Assembly (NCBI RefSeq): GCF_009905215.1
Contig: NZ_CP047593.1
Coordinates: 2,608,900-2,672,899 of the forward strand
Direction: 5' to 3'
DNA length: 64,000 bases
Origin: Tichowtungia aerotolerans
Lineage (GTDB): Bacteria; Verrucomicrobiota; Kiritimatiellia; Kiritimatiellales; Tichowtungiaceae
Shown here: positions 7,098 through 17,400 of the stretch, one piece after another
Layout: the number at the start of each line of letters is the position of its first letter
How positions within the stretch are numbered: position 1 is the stretch's first letter
The notes under the pieces: model-generated
The model's database searches: none
The model's input: only the letters and a program-made list of their open reading frames with translations
What the model was told of the DNA's origin: nothing
Translations under genes and position numbers: made by a program

Positions 7098-8927
7098 ATG
7101 GCGAAAGAACAAAAACAACCCTTTGAGTCGACACTTCAGGACCTGGTATACAGTCTGGATGCCGGTGCCGGTCTGAAACTGATTCGCATGCTTCTTTTCT
7201 GTTTTGTTACGCTGGTTATCATTGTGATTTTCACAGGGAATCAGTTCCGCGGATTTAATTCCGAAGCCGCAATGGACTCTGCCCAGCTGGGACGGAATCT
7301 GGCCGAAATGAACCGCTATGTCACCCAGACCGTCCGGCCCGCCTCAATTGCTCAGGTGTCGGCCCATACATTTGATGGAGATGCCCGAATCGGATTTCAC
7401 CCCGAGCTGATTCGCCCCCCGGCCTATCCGGCCATACTGGCTGTGGCCTTTAAGTTTTTTAATCTGGTCGGTGTTGATTTATTTCCAACCAGTGAAAAGT
7501 TCCAGGGGATGCAGATTTATCCGGCCGAGCAGTGGGTGATTGTTCCGATCAACCATTTGTTTGTTCTTTTGACAGGGGTGATGTTGTATCTGCTGGGAAG
7601 GATGCTGTTTTCACAAAAGATCGGTCTGCTTAGTGTTATAACCTATTTTCTGTCTGCCATGGTATGGCAGGACAGTATTTACGGTTCCGGGATTCCGGTT
7701 CTGTCTTACTTTGTGATCTCTGCATTTTATTTTATTGTGCTTGCGATGAATTTTCGCCGAGAGCGGCGGTCGAATGTGCAGTGGATGTCACTGTTTCTGC
7801 TTTCGGTTCTTTTTTCCGCGGCCGCGTTTTTGACGCATTATGCTGCGCTTGCGGTGCTGCCGGGAATTGCTCTTTTTGTTTTGATCATGGGGACGCGCGC
7901 CCAGCGGACTGAGCATCTGGCTTTCTTCTATCTGGTCTTTGTGCTGCTGGTGGTCTCGCCATGGTTGCTGCGCAATTATCAGATCAGCGGGAGTCCGTTG
8001 GGAATGGCTCCGCATCTTGCGTTAACCGATACTGCAAAATACCCCGCTGATACGCTGATGCGCACTTTGAGCCCGAAGTTCAACTTGATTTCTGACTTCG
8101 CTGCGGTTCGTGCAAAGTGCGCAGAAAATTTTAATCGGCTTTATACAGGGAATCTGACCGCCCTCGGCGGTGGATTGCTGATGGCGTTTTTCGTTGTGAC
8201 CTATTTTTACCGGTTTGTTCGGGTTCATGTGCACAAGCTGCGCTGGGGAATCGGATTATCGATGCTGCTGTTCTTTATCGGAGCCGGTTGTTTCGGCGGT
8301 GACAGCATGCGGCTTTATCACATTTTCTGGCCGTTTGTAATTCTCTACGGATTGGCTTTTTTCTCGATTCTGCTCGACCGGCTCGATATTACGATCGATT
8401 TGTATAAAATGGGCCTGACTGGATTTGTGATTGCCCTGACGGCATTACCTTTGTTCATTACCATCTTCCTTGCTCCGGCTCCGAAATCGACCTATCCGCC
8501 GTATTATGTGCCCTTTGTGATGAAGGTCAGTGAGTTGTTGAAGCCGACGGAACTTATGTGCTCGGATATGCCCTGGGCGACTGCGTGGTATGGTCGACGT
8601 GTATCCATCCTGCTGCCGAAAGAGCTGGAGGATTACTACGAAATCAACGACTACCGGAAATATATCAGTGGGTTGTATATTACAACGCTGACGAAAGACC
8701 GGCCGATGGTTTCTGGTTTGCTGAATGGTTCTGAGAAAACCTGGTTCCCGGTTGCCATGGGACAGCTGCCCAAAGACTTTCCTCTGCGTCATGGCTTTCA
8801 GCTGAATGAGCAGGATCAGCTTTTCCTGACAGACAGTGTTCGCTGGGGGGCTGGTGATGTTCAGAAAAGAGAGGGTGAGGCGGCAGAAGGCGGCGCAGCA
8901 GCTGCCGCTCAGCCGGCTGCACAATAA
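7098..8927 (+). CDS. Large multi-pass membrane protein, glycosyltransferase-39/ArnT-like
   Basis: The ATG at 7098 has GGGAGAAA upstream; an in-frame TTG at 7074 overlaps the preceding hairpin and is less likely. The 609-residue product has a first membrane helix near residues 32-55, a long outside loop, then about nine further hydrophobic segments up to residue about 470, and a soluble C-terminal tail ending in an Ala/Gln-rich stretch. The layout resembles lipid-linked-sugar glycosyltransferases (GT39/ArnT-like), including an early acidic outside loop and the RPPAYPA segment. No catalytic motif is certain. It precedes fmt by 14 bases, so the two may be cotranscribed. Substrate unknown. Confidence 0.6.
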   Translation: MAKEQKQPFESTLQDLVYSLDAGAGLKLIRMLLFCFVTLVIIVIFTGNQFRGFNSEAAMDSAQLGRNLAEMNRYVTQTVRPASIAQVSAHTFDGDARIGFHPELIRPPAYPAILAVAFKFFNLVGVDLFPTSEKFQGMQIYPAEQWVIVPINHLFVLLTGVMLYLLGRMLFSQKIGLLSVITYFLSAMVWQDSIYGSGIPVLSYFVISAFYFIVLAMNFRRERRSNVQWMSLFLLSVLFSAAAFLTHYAALAVLPGIALFVLIMGTRAQRTEHLAFFYLVFVLLVVSPWLLRNYQISGSPLGMAPHLALTDTAKYPADTLMRTLSPKFNLISDFAAVRAKCAENFNRLYTGNLTALGGGLLMAFFVVTYFYRFVRVHVHKLRWGIGLSMLLFFIGAGCFGGDSMRLYHIFWPFVILYGLAFFSILLDRLDITIDLYKMGLTGFVIALTALPLFITIFLAPAPKSTYPPYYVPFVMKVSELLKPTELMCSDMPWATAWYGRRVSILLPKELEDYYEINDYRKYISGLYITTLTKDRPMVSGLLNGSEKTWFPVAMGQLPKDFPLRHGFQLNEQDQLFLTDSVRWGAGDVQKREGEAAEGGAAAAAQPAAQ

Positions 8928-8941
8928 TCGGAGGCATTCCT

Positions 8942-9880
8942 GTGCGTATTGTTTTTTTTGGATCTGCATCCATCGGGTTCCCCTTGCTGGATGCGTTGCT
9001 TGCCAGTCCGTTGGATGAGGTTGTTGCAGTCATCACCCAGCCGGACCGCCCGGTTGGTCGCAAGTTGAAGCTGACTCCCTGTCCGGTCAAAGATTATGCT
9101 CTTGAAAAAGGCCTTCCAGTCTATTCGCCTGAAAAAGTCGGTGATCAGGACAGTGTCAGCCGGCTCAACGCTCTGAACGCCGATTTGTTTGTGGTGGTGG
9201 CCTATGGACAATATATCCCGCAGTCGGTGTTGAGCTTGCCGCCAAAGCGGGCCATCAATCTCCATCCGTCTTTGCTGCCGAAATATCGCGGTTCGTCGCC
9301 GATCCAGTGGGCTCTGGCCAATGGAGACACGGTTACAGGCGCAACGATTCTGTATGTCAGCGAAAGAATGGATGCGGGTGATATTATTTTGCAGAGTGAA
9401 GTTTCGATTGGGCCGGAAGACAATGCGGTGACGATGGAAAAACGTTTGTCTCAGGTCGGAGCGGAGCTCCTGATGCAGGCGATCGATCAGATTCGATCAG
9501 GCACGGTTGACGCAAGGCCGCAGGATGATGCCTCTGCCACGGAGGTGCGCAAGCTGGTTAAGGAAGACGGTCGTCTTGACTGGACGCTTCCTGCTGAAGT
9601 GCTCAACAACCGCATTCGCGCTTTTGTTTCCTGGCCGGGTTGTTTCTGCGAAGCTCCATCAAGATCCGGATCACTGAGGGTTAAGGTTTTCCGCGCTCAG
9701 GTTGAGGCCGGTTCCGGTGCTCCGGGAGAGGTGCTGGATGTTTCGGGGGACGGACCGCTTATTGCAACGGGGCGGGAAGCCCTCCGGTTGCTGGATGTTC
9801 AGCCTGCCGGAAAAAAAGTTATGGATGGTTCGGCGTATCTGCGGGGGTATCCGCTGGCTCCGGGCAGTCATCTGGCTTAA
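8942..9880 (+). CDS. fmt: Methionyl-tRNA formyltransferase
   Basis: A 312-residue enzyme that formylates initiator Met-tRNA using 10-formyltetrahydrofolate. It starts at GTG 8942 behind GGAGG. It has the N-terminal Rossmann-like formyltransferase domain with VVAYGQYIPQ, the folate/catalytic segment INLHPSLLPKYRGSSPIQWA (catalytic Asn, His and later Asp in MDAGDI), and the C-terminal OB-like tRNA-binding domain from about residue 205. Length is normal. Its last 62 bases overlap the 3' end of the convergent TPR lipoprotein gene. A deformylase gene, its frequent partner, is not seen nearby. Confidence 0.96.
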   Translation: MRIVFFGSASIGFPLLDALLASPLDEVVAVITQPDRPVGRKLKLTPCPVKDYALEKGLPVYSPEKVGDQDSVSRLNALNADLFVVVAYGQYIPQSVLSLPPKRAINLHPSLLPKYRGSSPIQWALANGDTVTGATILYVSERMDAGDIILQSEVSIGPEDNAVTMEKRLSQVGAELLMQAIDQIRSGTVDARPQDDASATEVRKLVKEDGRLDWTLPAEVLNNRIRAFVSWPGCFCEAPSRSGSLRVKVFRAQVEAGSGAPGEVLDVSGDGPLIATGREALRLLDVQPAGKKVMDGSAYLRGYPLAPGSHLA

Positions 9881-11942
9881 CAGACTTTTGTTCGATTCGC
9901 TCAATCAGTTGTGTATCTTCCGGCGAAAGGTCTACTGCTTTCTTCCAGTGTTTGATGGCCGCACAGGGATCGCCCAGCTTTAGGTAGGTGTCTCCGATAT
10001 GCTCCCAGATGACAGGATCGTCATGGATCTGTTCGCTCGCTTTTTTCAGTTGCGCCAGAGCTTTCGCGTAGTCGCCCTTCATGTAATAAATCCATCCGAG
10101 TGTATCAATGAAGGCGGCGTTGTCGGGATCGATATTCAGCGCCTGCTGAACCAGTTCCAGTCCCATGTCCAGTTTCTCCCCGCGTTCAGCCCACATGTAT
10201 GCAATGTAATTCTGCGCGGAGGCCACAGTGGTTGGCGTTCCCTGATCAATGGCTTTGCGAAACTGTGTTTCCGCTTCTTCAAGCTGGCCGGTTCGTTCGA
10301 GGATAATGGCGTATTGGTAGTAGAAGAACCCGTTCAGCAGGTTGGTCGGTCCGCCATTGCTGGCGAGGGTCTCGAACTGGCGGGCATTGAGCAGGGCATC
10401 GTCGTAGTTTTTCTGATCGGCCTGAAGGATGGTCAGGTAATAAAACGGTTCGGCGGTATCAGGCTGAAGCTGCTGAAGCTGTTTGAGCAGGGCAATGGCT
10501 TCCTGGGTTGAAACCGGAGGTCGATCAGAAAACAGCATCTGCATATATCCAGCCAGGACGGCGAGATCGTTTTTTGAAGCAAGATCCAGCACATTTGCCG
10601 CTTCTTCTGTTCGGCCGGTTTTTTGGGCCGCAGTGATAAGGCTGAGAGTAAAGAACGGAGCGTGAGTCCAGTCGACATCCGGTGTGTTTTGCAGTACATC
10701 ACTGAAAACCGTATAGGCCTCTTCGTATCGTTCCTGCCGAACGCGCAGGTAACCTGTAATGGTTTGCAGTCGTTTGTCTTCCGGATAGGCCGCTGCCGCT
10801 GCGCTCAGAACATTTTCAGCTTCTTCAATTCGATTCAGGTCCAGATAAATCGAACCGAGCTGGATATGATAGAGAACCGGCGCATCCGAGTGGTCAGTGA
10901 TATAGTTCTGCAGATAAGATGCCAGTTCGCTTCGTTTGTCCTTTGGAAGCTTTTCGCTGAGATACTGCGTCCACAGCTCCGGATCGGTGCGGGTCTGGCG
11001 AATCAGTTCGTCGCACATCGCCAGGGCCGCTTCAATTTTACCTTCCTGGATGTAAATATCGAGCAGCTGCCGGGCAATCAATACATCGCCGGGATCCAGC
11101 GCGTAGGCCTTTTCAAAGGCCTTTTTCACTTTTTCGAAGTCCTGTATGGCGAGGTAGGCATAGCCCAGCTGTTGCCATTGACGGGGATTGTCGGGTGCCA
11201 GATCCAGTGCCTGCTCCAGCAGGGTGATGCCCTTCAGAACCGCCGTCCTGATTTTCGCATCGTCCTTCAGATCGCGGGCCCGCTCGATATAAAGGGTTCC
11301 CAGCAGGTTCAGGATTTCTGAGTTCCCGTTGTCCTGTGCCGCCATACGCTCCAGAACCGTAATCGCTTCTTCGCTTTTATTTTGTGCCGCCAGAAAGCGT
11401 GCAAGTGCCAGTTGACTTTCCGGGGTCTGGGGGAAATCCTGGGCCGCTTTGCGAAAAAGGATGTCTGCTTCTTTCGGGTGATCGGTCAGCACGCATACCT
11501 GTGCGTGGAGAAGGATCGGATAAAGAGTGTTCGGCTTCTTTTTTTGAAGCTCTCTGCACAGGTCCAGGGCCTGTTCGCTTCGCTTCAGTCGCAAGGCGCT
11601 GGCGATGGCGGGGGGGTAGAGTTCTTCTTCGCCGGGGTCGATCTGGATGGCTTTCAGAAAATGATCCAGGGCGGCATCCAGGGTGCCGGATGTTTCCGAA
11701 AGAAGGGCAAAACTGAAATGCGCCAAAGCCTCAGCCTGGTCGTTGACACTCAGCTGAGGCTTCAGGTCGGGAGTTGGTGAGGTGCATCCGGCAATGCAAA
11801 GCAGGACGCCCAGTTGAAAAACTCTGCGAATCCATGCCTTGCGGGATGTATCCACGACAACCCCCTTAAAGGAATCCACTGAAACCCGGTTCATGGAATA
11901 CTGAAGATAACGGCTTCGTTCAGTATTCCATAAATCCGACAT
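9819..11942 (-). CDS. TPR-repeat lipoprotein
   Basis: A 707-residue protein made of about fifteen tetratricopeptide repeats from residue 65 to the end (for example the unit ending LGYAYLAIQDFEKVKKAFEKAYALDPGD). The N-terminus has a hydrophobic stretch ending LLCIAGC, a lipobox, so it is probably a lipid-anchored periplasmic or outer-membrane-facing protein. The ATG at 11942 precedes the signal by an unusually long basic region; an in-frame ATG at 11894 would give a more normal signal peptide. TPR proteins act as protein-protein scaffolds; the partner is unknown. It follows the small basic protein gene by 11 bases. It overlaps fmt tail to tail. Confidence 0.85.
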   Translation of the reverse strand: MSDLWNTERSRYLQYSMNRVSVDSFKGVVVDTSRKAWIRRVFQLGVLLCIAGCTSPTPDLKPQLSVNDQAEALAHFSFALLSETSGTLDAALDHFLKAIQIDPGEEELYPPAIASALRLKRSEQALDLCRELQKKKPNTLYPILLHAQVCVLTDHPKEADILFRKAAQDFPQTPESQLALARFLAAQNKSEEAITVLERMAAQDNGNSEILNLLGTLYIERARDLKDDAKIRTAVLKGITLLEQALDLAPDNPRQWQQLGYAYLAIQDFEKVKKAFEKAYALDPGDVLIARQLLDIYIQEGKIEAALAMCDELIRQTRTDPELWTQYLSEKLPKDKRSELASYLQNYITDHSDAPVLYHIQLGSIYLDLNRIEEAENVLSAAAAAYPEDKRLQTITGYLRVRQERYEEAYTVFSDVLQNTPDVDWTHAPFFTLSLITAAQKTGRTEEAANVLDLASKNDLAVLAGYMQMLFSDRPPVSTQEAIALLKQLQQLQPDTAEPFYYLTILQADQKNYDDALLNARQFETLASNGGPTNLLNGFFYYQYAIILERTGQLEEAETQFRKAIDQGTPTTVASAQNYIAYMWAERGEKLDMGLELVQQALNIDPDNAAFIDTLGWIYYMKGDYAKALAQLKKASEQIHDDPVIWEHIGDTYLKLGDPCAAIKHWKKAVDLSPEDTQLIERIEQKSVKPDDCPEPADTPADTPNHP

Positions 11943-11953
11943 TTCAATTCCAC

Positions 11954-12043
11954 TTATTTCTTCTTGTGACGATCCGCGCGACGACGTTTGCGCCGTTTGT
12001 GATTCGACATTTTCGTTCTACGCCATTTTTTAATGGTACCCAT
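11954..12043 (-). CDS. 29-residue basic protein, AURKAIP1/COX24-like
   Basis: A very short gene with ATG (complement of 12041-12043), stop at 11954-11956 and GAGGAATAG upstream as ribosome site. The product is extremely basic, with a KMSNHKRRKRRR core. That composition and the KMxxHKxRKR pattern resemble the AURKAIP1/COX24 domain found in tiny bacterial proteins and in a mitochondrial small-subunit ribosomal protein. A ribosome-associated role is therefore an inference from family resemblance. It lies between hisG (22 bases upstream) and the TPR lipoprotein gene (11 bases downstream) on the same strand. At this length the evidence is the start-stop-ribosome-site combination plus the composition. 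Confidence 0.7.
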   Translation of the reverse strand: MGTIKKWRRTKMSNHKRRKRRRADRHKKK

Positions 12044-12065
12044 ATTCTATTCCTCTTGTCAGTCG

Positions 12066-12938
12066 TTACGCTACCACTTTATTCAAGCCGATTTCAATAA
12101 TTCCCTCTGCACCCGCGGCTTTCAGTTCCGGAATAATTTCGCGCACAACTGATTCTTCCACCACAGTTTCAATCGCATACCAGCCGTCATCGGACAAGCC
12201 GCTGACAGTCGGCGAATGCAGCGCCGGCAACTGGGCCTTCACTGCGTCGAGGTTTCCTTCAGACACATTCATTTTCAGCAGAACCTTGTCTGCTGCGTTC
12301 AGTGCAGCCTGCAGAAGCAGGGAAATTTTTTCGAGTTTTGCGTGTTTCCAGTCATCGGTCCAGGCGTCCTGGCTGCAGAAAAACTGGGTGTAGGACTCCA
12401 TCAGTGTGTCGACAATGCGCAGGTTATGAGCGCGCAGAGAGGAGCCGGTTTCGGTGATGTCGACAATTGCGTCAACAAACTCAGGCACTTTCACTTCCGT
12501 GGCGCCCCATGAAAATTCAACATCTGCTTTTACGCCGTTTTCGGCCAGCCAGCGTTCAACCAGTGCCACGCCTTCCGTGGCAATCCGTTTGCCCTCAAGG
12601 TCTTTCACCGACTGGATCGGGGAGTCTTCCGGCACGGCCAGCACCCAGCGAACCGGACGCTTGGTCTGCTTGGAGTAGACCATATCACAAAGCACGTGCA
12701 CATCTGAACCGTTGGCCGCAATCCAGTCGAGACCGGAAATTCCGGCGTCGAGCATGCCGGCTTCAACGTAGCGGCTCATTTCCTGCGAACGCAGCAGGCG
12801 CAATTCAATTTCATCGTCATCGATCGACGGGAAATAAGAGCGGGAATTGCCCTTAATATGGAAGCCGGCCTTTGCGAAAAGTGCATAGGTCGACTCCTGC
12901 AGGCTGCCTTTCGGTAATCCGATGATCAATTTATTCAT
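12066..12938 (-). CDS. hisG: ATP phosphoribosyltransferase, long form
   Basis: First enzyme of histidine synthesis, condensing ATP and PRPP. The start at 12938 ([13 protein letters not shown]) is chosen because the family begins with this strand; the frame is open further upstream but that part has no homologous pattern. The 290 residues contain the two-lobed periplasmic-binding-like catalytic fold, with the PRPP-binding [15 protein letters not shown] near residue 170. A C-terminal ferredoxin-like regulatory domain (about residues 215-290) is the site of histidine feedback in long-form HisG. No HisZ partner is needed for this form. No other his genes are adjacent. Confidence 0.95.
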   Translation of the reverse strand: MNKLIIGLPKGSLQESTYALFAKAGFHIKGNSRSYFPSIDDDEIELRLLRSQEMSRYVEAGMLDAGISGLDWIAANGSDVHVLCDMVYSKQTKRPVRWVLAVPEDSPIQSVKDLEGKRIATEGVALVERWLAENGVKADVEFSWGATEVKVPEFVDAIVDITETGSSLRAHNLRIVDTLMESYTQFFCSQDAWTDDWKHAKLEKISLLLQAALNAADKVLLKMNVSEGNLDAVKAQLPALHSPTVSGLSDDGWYAIETVVEESVVREIIPELKAAGAEGIIEIGLNKVVA

Positions 12939-13076
12939 AATGTTGAAAGCCTTCCGTTTTTCAAATGAAAGCGTCGGACTATACGGAAAAGCCTCCGGAG
13001 CGTCCAACGCTATTTGGCATTTTTTTAGGAAAATACTGTCAAAAACACCGTTTCCAACGGTTGCAAAGCGCTCGGA

Positions 13077-13706
13077 TCAGTCAAATTGAGTGGGAAGCTC
13101 CGGCGTGAGGTGATGCTGGAGGAGCAGTTTTATGTGCTTCGGCAGGGTTCGGTGCTCCGAAAGCGGGGGCAGGTTCTCGACATCAAAGAACGCCGCGTCG
13201 GTAATATCGTGACACAGCTCATCCGCCTCGCCGGTCCGTTCACACAGAAACAGAAGTTTGTAAATGTGGAAAGGATGGGCGTGTTCCGGATCGTTCAGGT
13301 GCAGGTCGCGATCGAGTACAGCAGCCAGTTTGACGCATTTGACCGGATAGCCGGTTTCTTCGCGCACTTCGCGGACAATCGCCTCGGACGGCGTATCATT
13401 CACGTCCGCCCAGCCGCCGGGAAGACTCCAGCGTCCATCCTGCTGCTCCCTGGAAAGCAGCACTTTTCCGTCTTCTATCACCGCACCGCGCACATCGACT
13501 TTGGGCGTGGCATAACCGGATTCGTTCTTGAAAATGGTTTCCCAGTGAGTCTGAGTGATGTCTGAGGACGACGCCATCATCTCCGCGGCAATCTGCTGCA
13601 GTTCCTCGCAGCGCTCCTGTTCGTAAGGATCATGCGTATACGTCAGCCCTGTCTGCGCCAGCGCTGCAATGCGCCGGGCCCATTGGATTGTTTGATTTCC
13701 GGACAT
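13077..13706 (-). CDS. NUDIX hydrolase with N-terminal NUDIX_N_2 helical domain
   Basis: The ATG at 13706 (MSGNQTIQWARRIAALAQ) is preferred over an in-frame start 14 codons upstream because the known subfamily begins with this helix. The first 60 residues match the short helical domain that precedes NUDIX in ADP-ribose or nucleotide-sugar pyrophosphatases. The NUDIX box runs GGWADVNDTPSEAIVREVREETGYP with the catalytic REVREETG. Total length is 209 residues. Substrate cannot be told from sequence; related proteins act on ADP-ribose or CDP-choline. It is a single gene with no clear operon partner. Confidence 0.9.
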   Translation of the reverse strand: MSGNQTIQWARRIAALAQTGLTYTHDPYEQERCEELQQIAAEMMASSSDITQTHWETIFKNESGYATPKVDVRGAVIEDGKVLLSREQQDGRWSLPGGWADVNDTPSEAIVREVREETGYPVKCVKLAAVLDRDLHLNDPEHAHPFHIYKLLFLCERTGEADELCHDITDAAFFDVENLPPLSEHRTLPKHIKLLLQHHLTPELPTQFD

Positions 13707-13861
13707 AGTTGAGTTTGGTTGGTTTAACTGAATAAGAGGTCGTAACAATGTCTTTTGCGGCCATTATGAGACTGGCATCACCAGGGGTGCAGCCAGAATA
13801 TTCTGTTTTTCTGTGGGGCCCTGGTGAATGGATGCGTGGTTTTGAATGATTTGCTCGAAGA

Positions 13862-14470
13862 TCATGTGAAAAAGAAATGCTGAATGCCCGACATGATCAT
13901 TTGTGCGGCCAGTGCGGCGAGAACCAGTCCGGTGATTTTGCTGAGGATACCGATGCCGCGTTTGCCCAGCACCCGTTCGATTTTTGAGGCCAGAAACAAA
14001 AGGGTTCCCAGTGTGACGACCGCCATCGCCAGTGACAGGATGCCGGTGATTCTATGTTCCATATCCGGCATTTCTCCTCCGAGCACCAGCAGTGCTCCGG
14101 TCGTGGCGGGGCCGACGATGACCGGAATGGCCAGCGGAACGACCGAAATGTCCTCGTCGCTGCAGTTCGGCAGGGCGGATTCTTTTGGATAAACCAAATG
14201 CACTGCGGAGAGAAACAGCAGAGCGCCGGCGCCAACCCGGAAGGCATCCAGAGTGATGCTGAATATCGTAAAGACCACGTTGCCGAAAAAGAACAGTGCC
14301 ATGCAGATAATGGCTACCGCAAAGGATACCTGAATGGACAGTTTGCGCCGGGCGGTCTCGGTGTACGGCTGCGTCAGGGTGAGAAACATCGTCAGCGCAA
14401 AAAACGGCGTGAACAGGAAAAAGAAGCGCAGCCAGATGCTGAACCCGAATGCGAGACTTTCTGTATTCAT
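13862..14470 (-). CDS. MarC-family integral membrane protein
   Basis: A 202-residue protein with six hydrophobic segments. It has the family pattern of an early TPFFALTMFLTLT region, a central GAGALLFLSAVHL helix and the PLAIPVIVGPATTGALLV segment typical of MarC/YchE proteins. These are inner-membrane proteins of unresolved function; early links to multiple antibiotic resistance were not upheld. It ends 8 bases from smc on the same strand in the downstream direction, so it may be read through from smc. Family call is good. Confidence 0.88.
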   Translation of the reverse strand: MNTESLAFGFSIWLRFFFLFTPFFALTMFLTLTQPYTETARRKLSIQVSFAVAIICMALFFFGNVVFTIFSITLDAFRVGAGALLFLSAVHLVYPKESALPNCSDEDISVVPLAIPVIVGPATTGALLVLGGEMPDMEHRITGILSLAMAVVTLGTLLFLASKIERVLGKRGIGILSKITGLVLAALAAQMIMSGIQHFFFT

Positions 14471-14478
14471 AAGACAGC

Positions 14479-17400
14479 CTATTTTTTAGCGGTGTCGGAG
14501 TCCTGATAGTCGGCGAACTTCATCGACATAATGCGCGACACACCGCGATTGGGCATGGTGACTCCGTAGATGACGTCCGCCGCGGCGATGGTCTGTCGAC
14601 TGTGGGTGATCAGAATAAACTGGGACTGATCCAGGAAGTTGAGCACCATTTTAACGAAACGGCCGATATTGGCTTCGTCGAGCGCGGCATCGAGCTCGTC
14701 GAGCACGCAGAACGGGCTTGGCTTCACCTTAAAGAGGGAGAAGAGCAGGGCCACCGCGGTCATCGTGCGTTCTCCCCCTGACAGCAGCGAGATGGTCTGC
14801 AGCTTTTTGCCGGGCGGACGCGCGATGATTTCAATGCCGGATTCGAGAACATCCTCTTCGTCGACCAGTACCAGTTTGGCGGAGCCGCCGCCAAAGAGGT
14901 TTTTAAACATTTCCCCGAAATTATCGTTCACCTTGTCGAAGGTTTCCTTGAACAGGGCGGTGGTGGTCTCGTTGATCTTTTTGATCATTTCCATCAGCTG
15001 GGCTTTGGCCTTGGTCAGGTCGTCTTCCTGCTGGTTCAGGAACGCAAACCGTTCTTCGAGTTCTGCGTGTTCCTCAATGGCGACCAGATTGACCGGTCCC
15101 ATGGATTCCAGCTTGGCGCGGTATTCCGCCACCTGGGTTTCCAGTTCCTCCATATCCGGCCGTTCGTCTTCCCATTCCGGCTCCGGCTCGCGCGGCAGAT
15201 CTTCAAGCGTAATCTGCCAGGTGCTGGTCAGGCGGTCGGCGGCATTCTGATGACGCATGCGCTGCTCGGCCAGTTCCACTTCAAAACTTGTTTTCTGCCC
15301 CTGCAGTTCATCGAGCTGCTGCTGCATCACGCGCAGGCTTCTTTCCCTCTCCGCAAGTGTAACGGTCTTCACTTCGCGGACCTGACGCACTTCCGCCAGT
15401 TTGGCATCGGCCGCGGCCACGGCTTCTTTCAGGCCTTCGAGTTTTGCTTCGGCTCCGGCCGACGTTTCCTTGAGCTGGGCGACGCGCTGCTGATAAGTAC
15501 TGACGCCACGGGTGCGCTCTTCAATCACATCGCTGAGTTCTTTCAGTCGCGCCTGGAGCGGCTGGCGGCGGCTTTGCAGCGATTCCAGCCGCTGTTCGCG
15601 CTGCGAGAACTGCACGCGGCACTCAGACGTGGCGGAGAGGGCCTCGGCCCGTTTTTCTTCCAGAGCATTCAGCTCCTCGGTCTTTGTGGAAATCTGCTGG
15701 CGGGTTTTTGCCAGTTTTTCACGGGCTTCGGCGCCTTCGCGGGCAACCGCGGTGCGGCGGTCTTCGCCTTCACCTTTCTGTTCGATCAGTGTATTAAATT
15801 CAAAGGTGACCGTTTCGACCCGTTCGCGCGCGGTTTCGAGCTCCCGACTGATCACCTGCGCTTCTCCCTCCTGGACCGCGAGGGAGCGGCGGCGGGCATC
15901 CAGCTCGCCGCGGGCGATTTCAAGCGCGTCGCCAGCACCGCTTTGTTCCGTGCGCAGGGCACTGAGCCGTTCCTGTTTCGCGCTCAGTTCGTTGCTGAGC
16001 ACTTCTATTTCTCCCTGAAGCTGTTCGCGCAGGTGATGGCGTCCCAGTGGGTTGACATCGCCTTCTTCCGGTTTCCACAGTTCGCCGGCGCCTTCTGCTG
16101 TAAGCAGTTCGCCGGTTTTTGTGACGAATACAGCGCCGGCGGGCAGGGTGATTGGAATCGTCTGCAGGCTGTCGGCAATGAAGACATTGGCAAGCAGCTG
16201 GGAGGCGAGCGGAGCGACGTTGTCGCTGAAGGAAACCTTGCTGATCAGAGGAATGCCTTCGGCCTGCACCGCCGCCGGGGCGGGGGCGTCGGCGGAAAGC
16301 AGCCGCACTGAACCGTGGCCGCTGCCGGACAGCAGCGTCAGTACGCTGCGCGCACCGCTACGGCTTTTAACCACCACCGCGTCCATCCAAGGACGCAGCA
16401 CGGTTTCGAGTGCCGTTTCAAACCCTTCGCCGGCTGTAAACTGTTCGGCCAGCGGGCCGATGACGTTTTCGTCGCCGCTTTCGAGCAGATGACGTGCGCC
16501 GGGCGGAAAGCCTTCCTCCCGGTCTGCGGCAATCATTTCCAGGCGGGCGTTTTTATCGGTGAGCTGACGGTTCAGTTCAGAAACTTCATTTTCCAGGATC
16601 TGGATCTGCTCCGCCAGCGTCGTGCGCTGAGTGCGCAGATCGTTCAGGGTCTGTTCCTGGACGGCGACAGCCTGGCGAAGGCCCTCAACCTGAGCGGCCA
16701 TTTCCTGACGGCGTTCTTCGTAGGAGGCCAGCGAGCGTTCCAGTCCGCTTTTTTCGGCGGCGAGCTGTTCCTTGCGGATCACGCTGGCGCGCTCTTTGGC
16801 ATCGATTTCCGACAATTCGTTCTGAAGTCGGCCGATCCGGCTGTCGAGTTCCATCGATTCAGAGCGCATGCGGTTGAGTTCTTCGCGTCCGGCGTGGACC
16901 AGCGCCTCGGTTTCCCGCTGTGCGGCCGTTGTTCTTTCCAGTTCTGCGGCGGCCTCTTTTTTTTCTGTCTCGGCGCTTTCAATCAGGCGAAGCACTTCTT
17001 CAAGCGAATCCCGGTGCTGTTGGAGACGGTTTTTTGCCTCTTCAGATTCTTTGGTGTTCTGCTGGGCCAGCGATTCCAGTTCGGCGACGCGTTCAGTGTT
17101 GGTGCGGATGGTCTGCATGGCCCGTTCGAGCTCGTTTTTAACACGCATGGACTCATCCATTGTGTTGCCGATTGTCTGCTCGAGTTCGTGCAGCTCGGCC
17201 CGCAGCCCGTCCGTCTGGCCGTTGGCGGCTTCGATGCCGTTATGCGCTTCGTCCACTTTCAGGCGCAGTTCTTCCAGTTTGGCGCGGATTTCCTGAATGC
17301 GGGTTTCGAGCTCAGAGAGGCGGGTCCGGGTGACGTAGATGTCGAGAACACGCAGGCTGGCCTGAATTTCCTTGTAGCGCTGGGCTTTTCCGGCCTGGCG

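Noticed and set aside
7490-7510. TTTCCA-ACCAG-TGAAAA in the membrane protein gene
   Set aside because: One arm base is wrong and there is no copy nearby; it could be chance.
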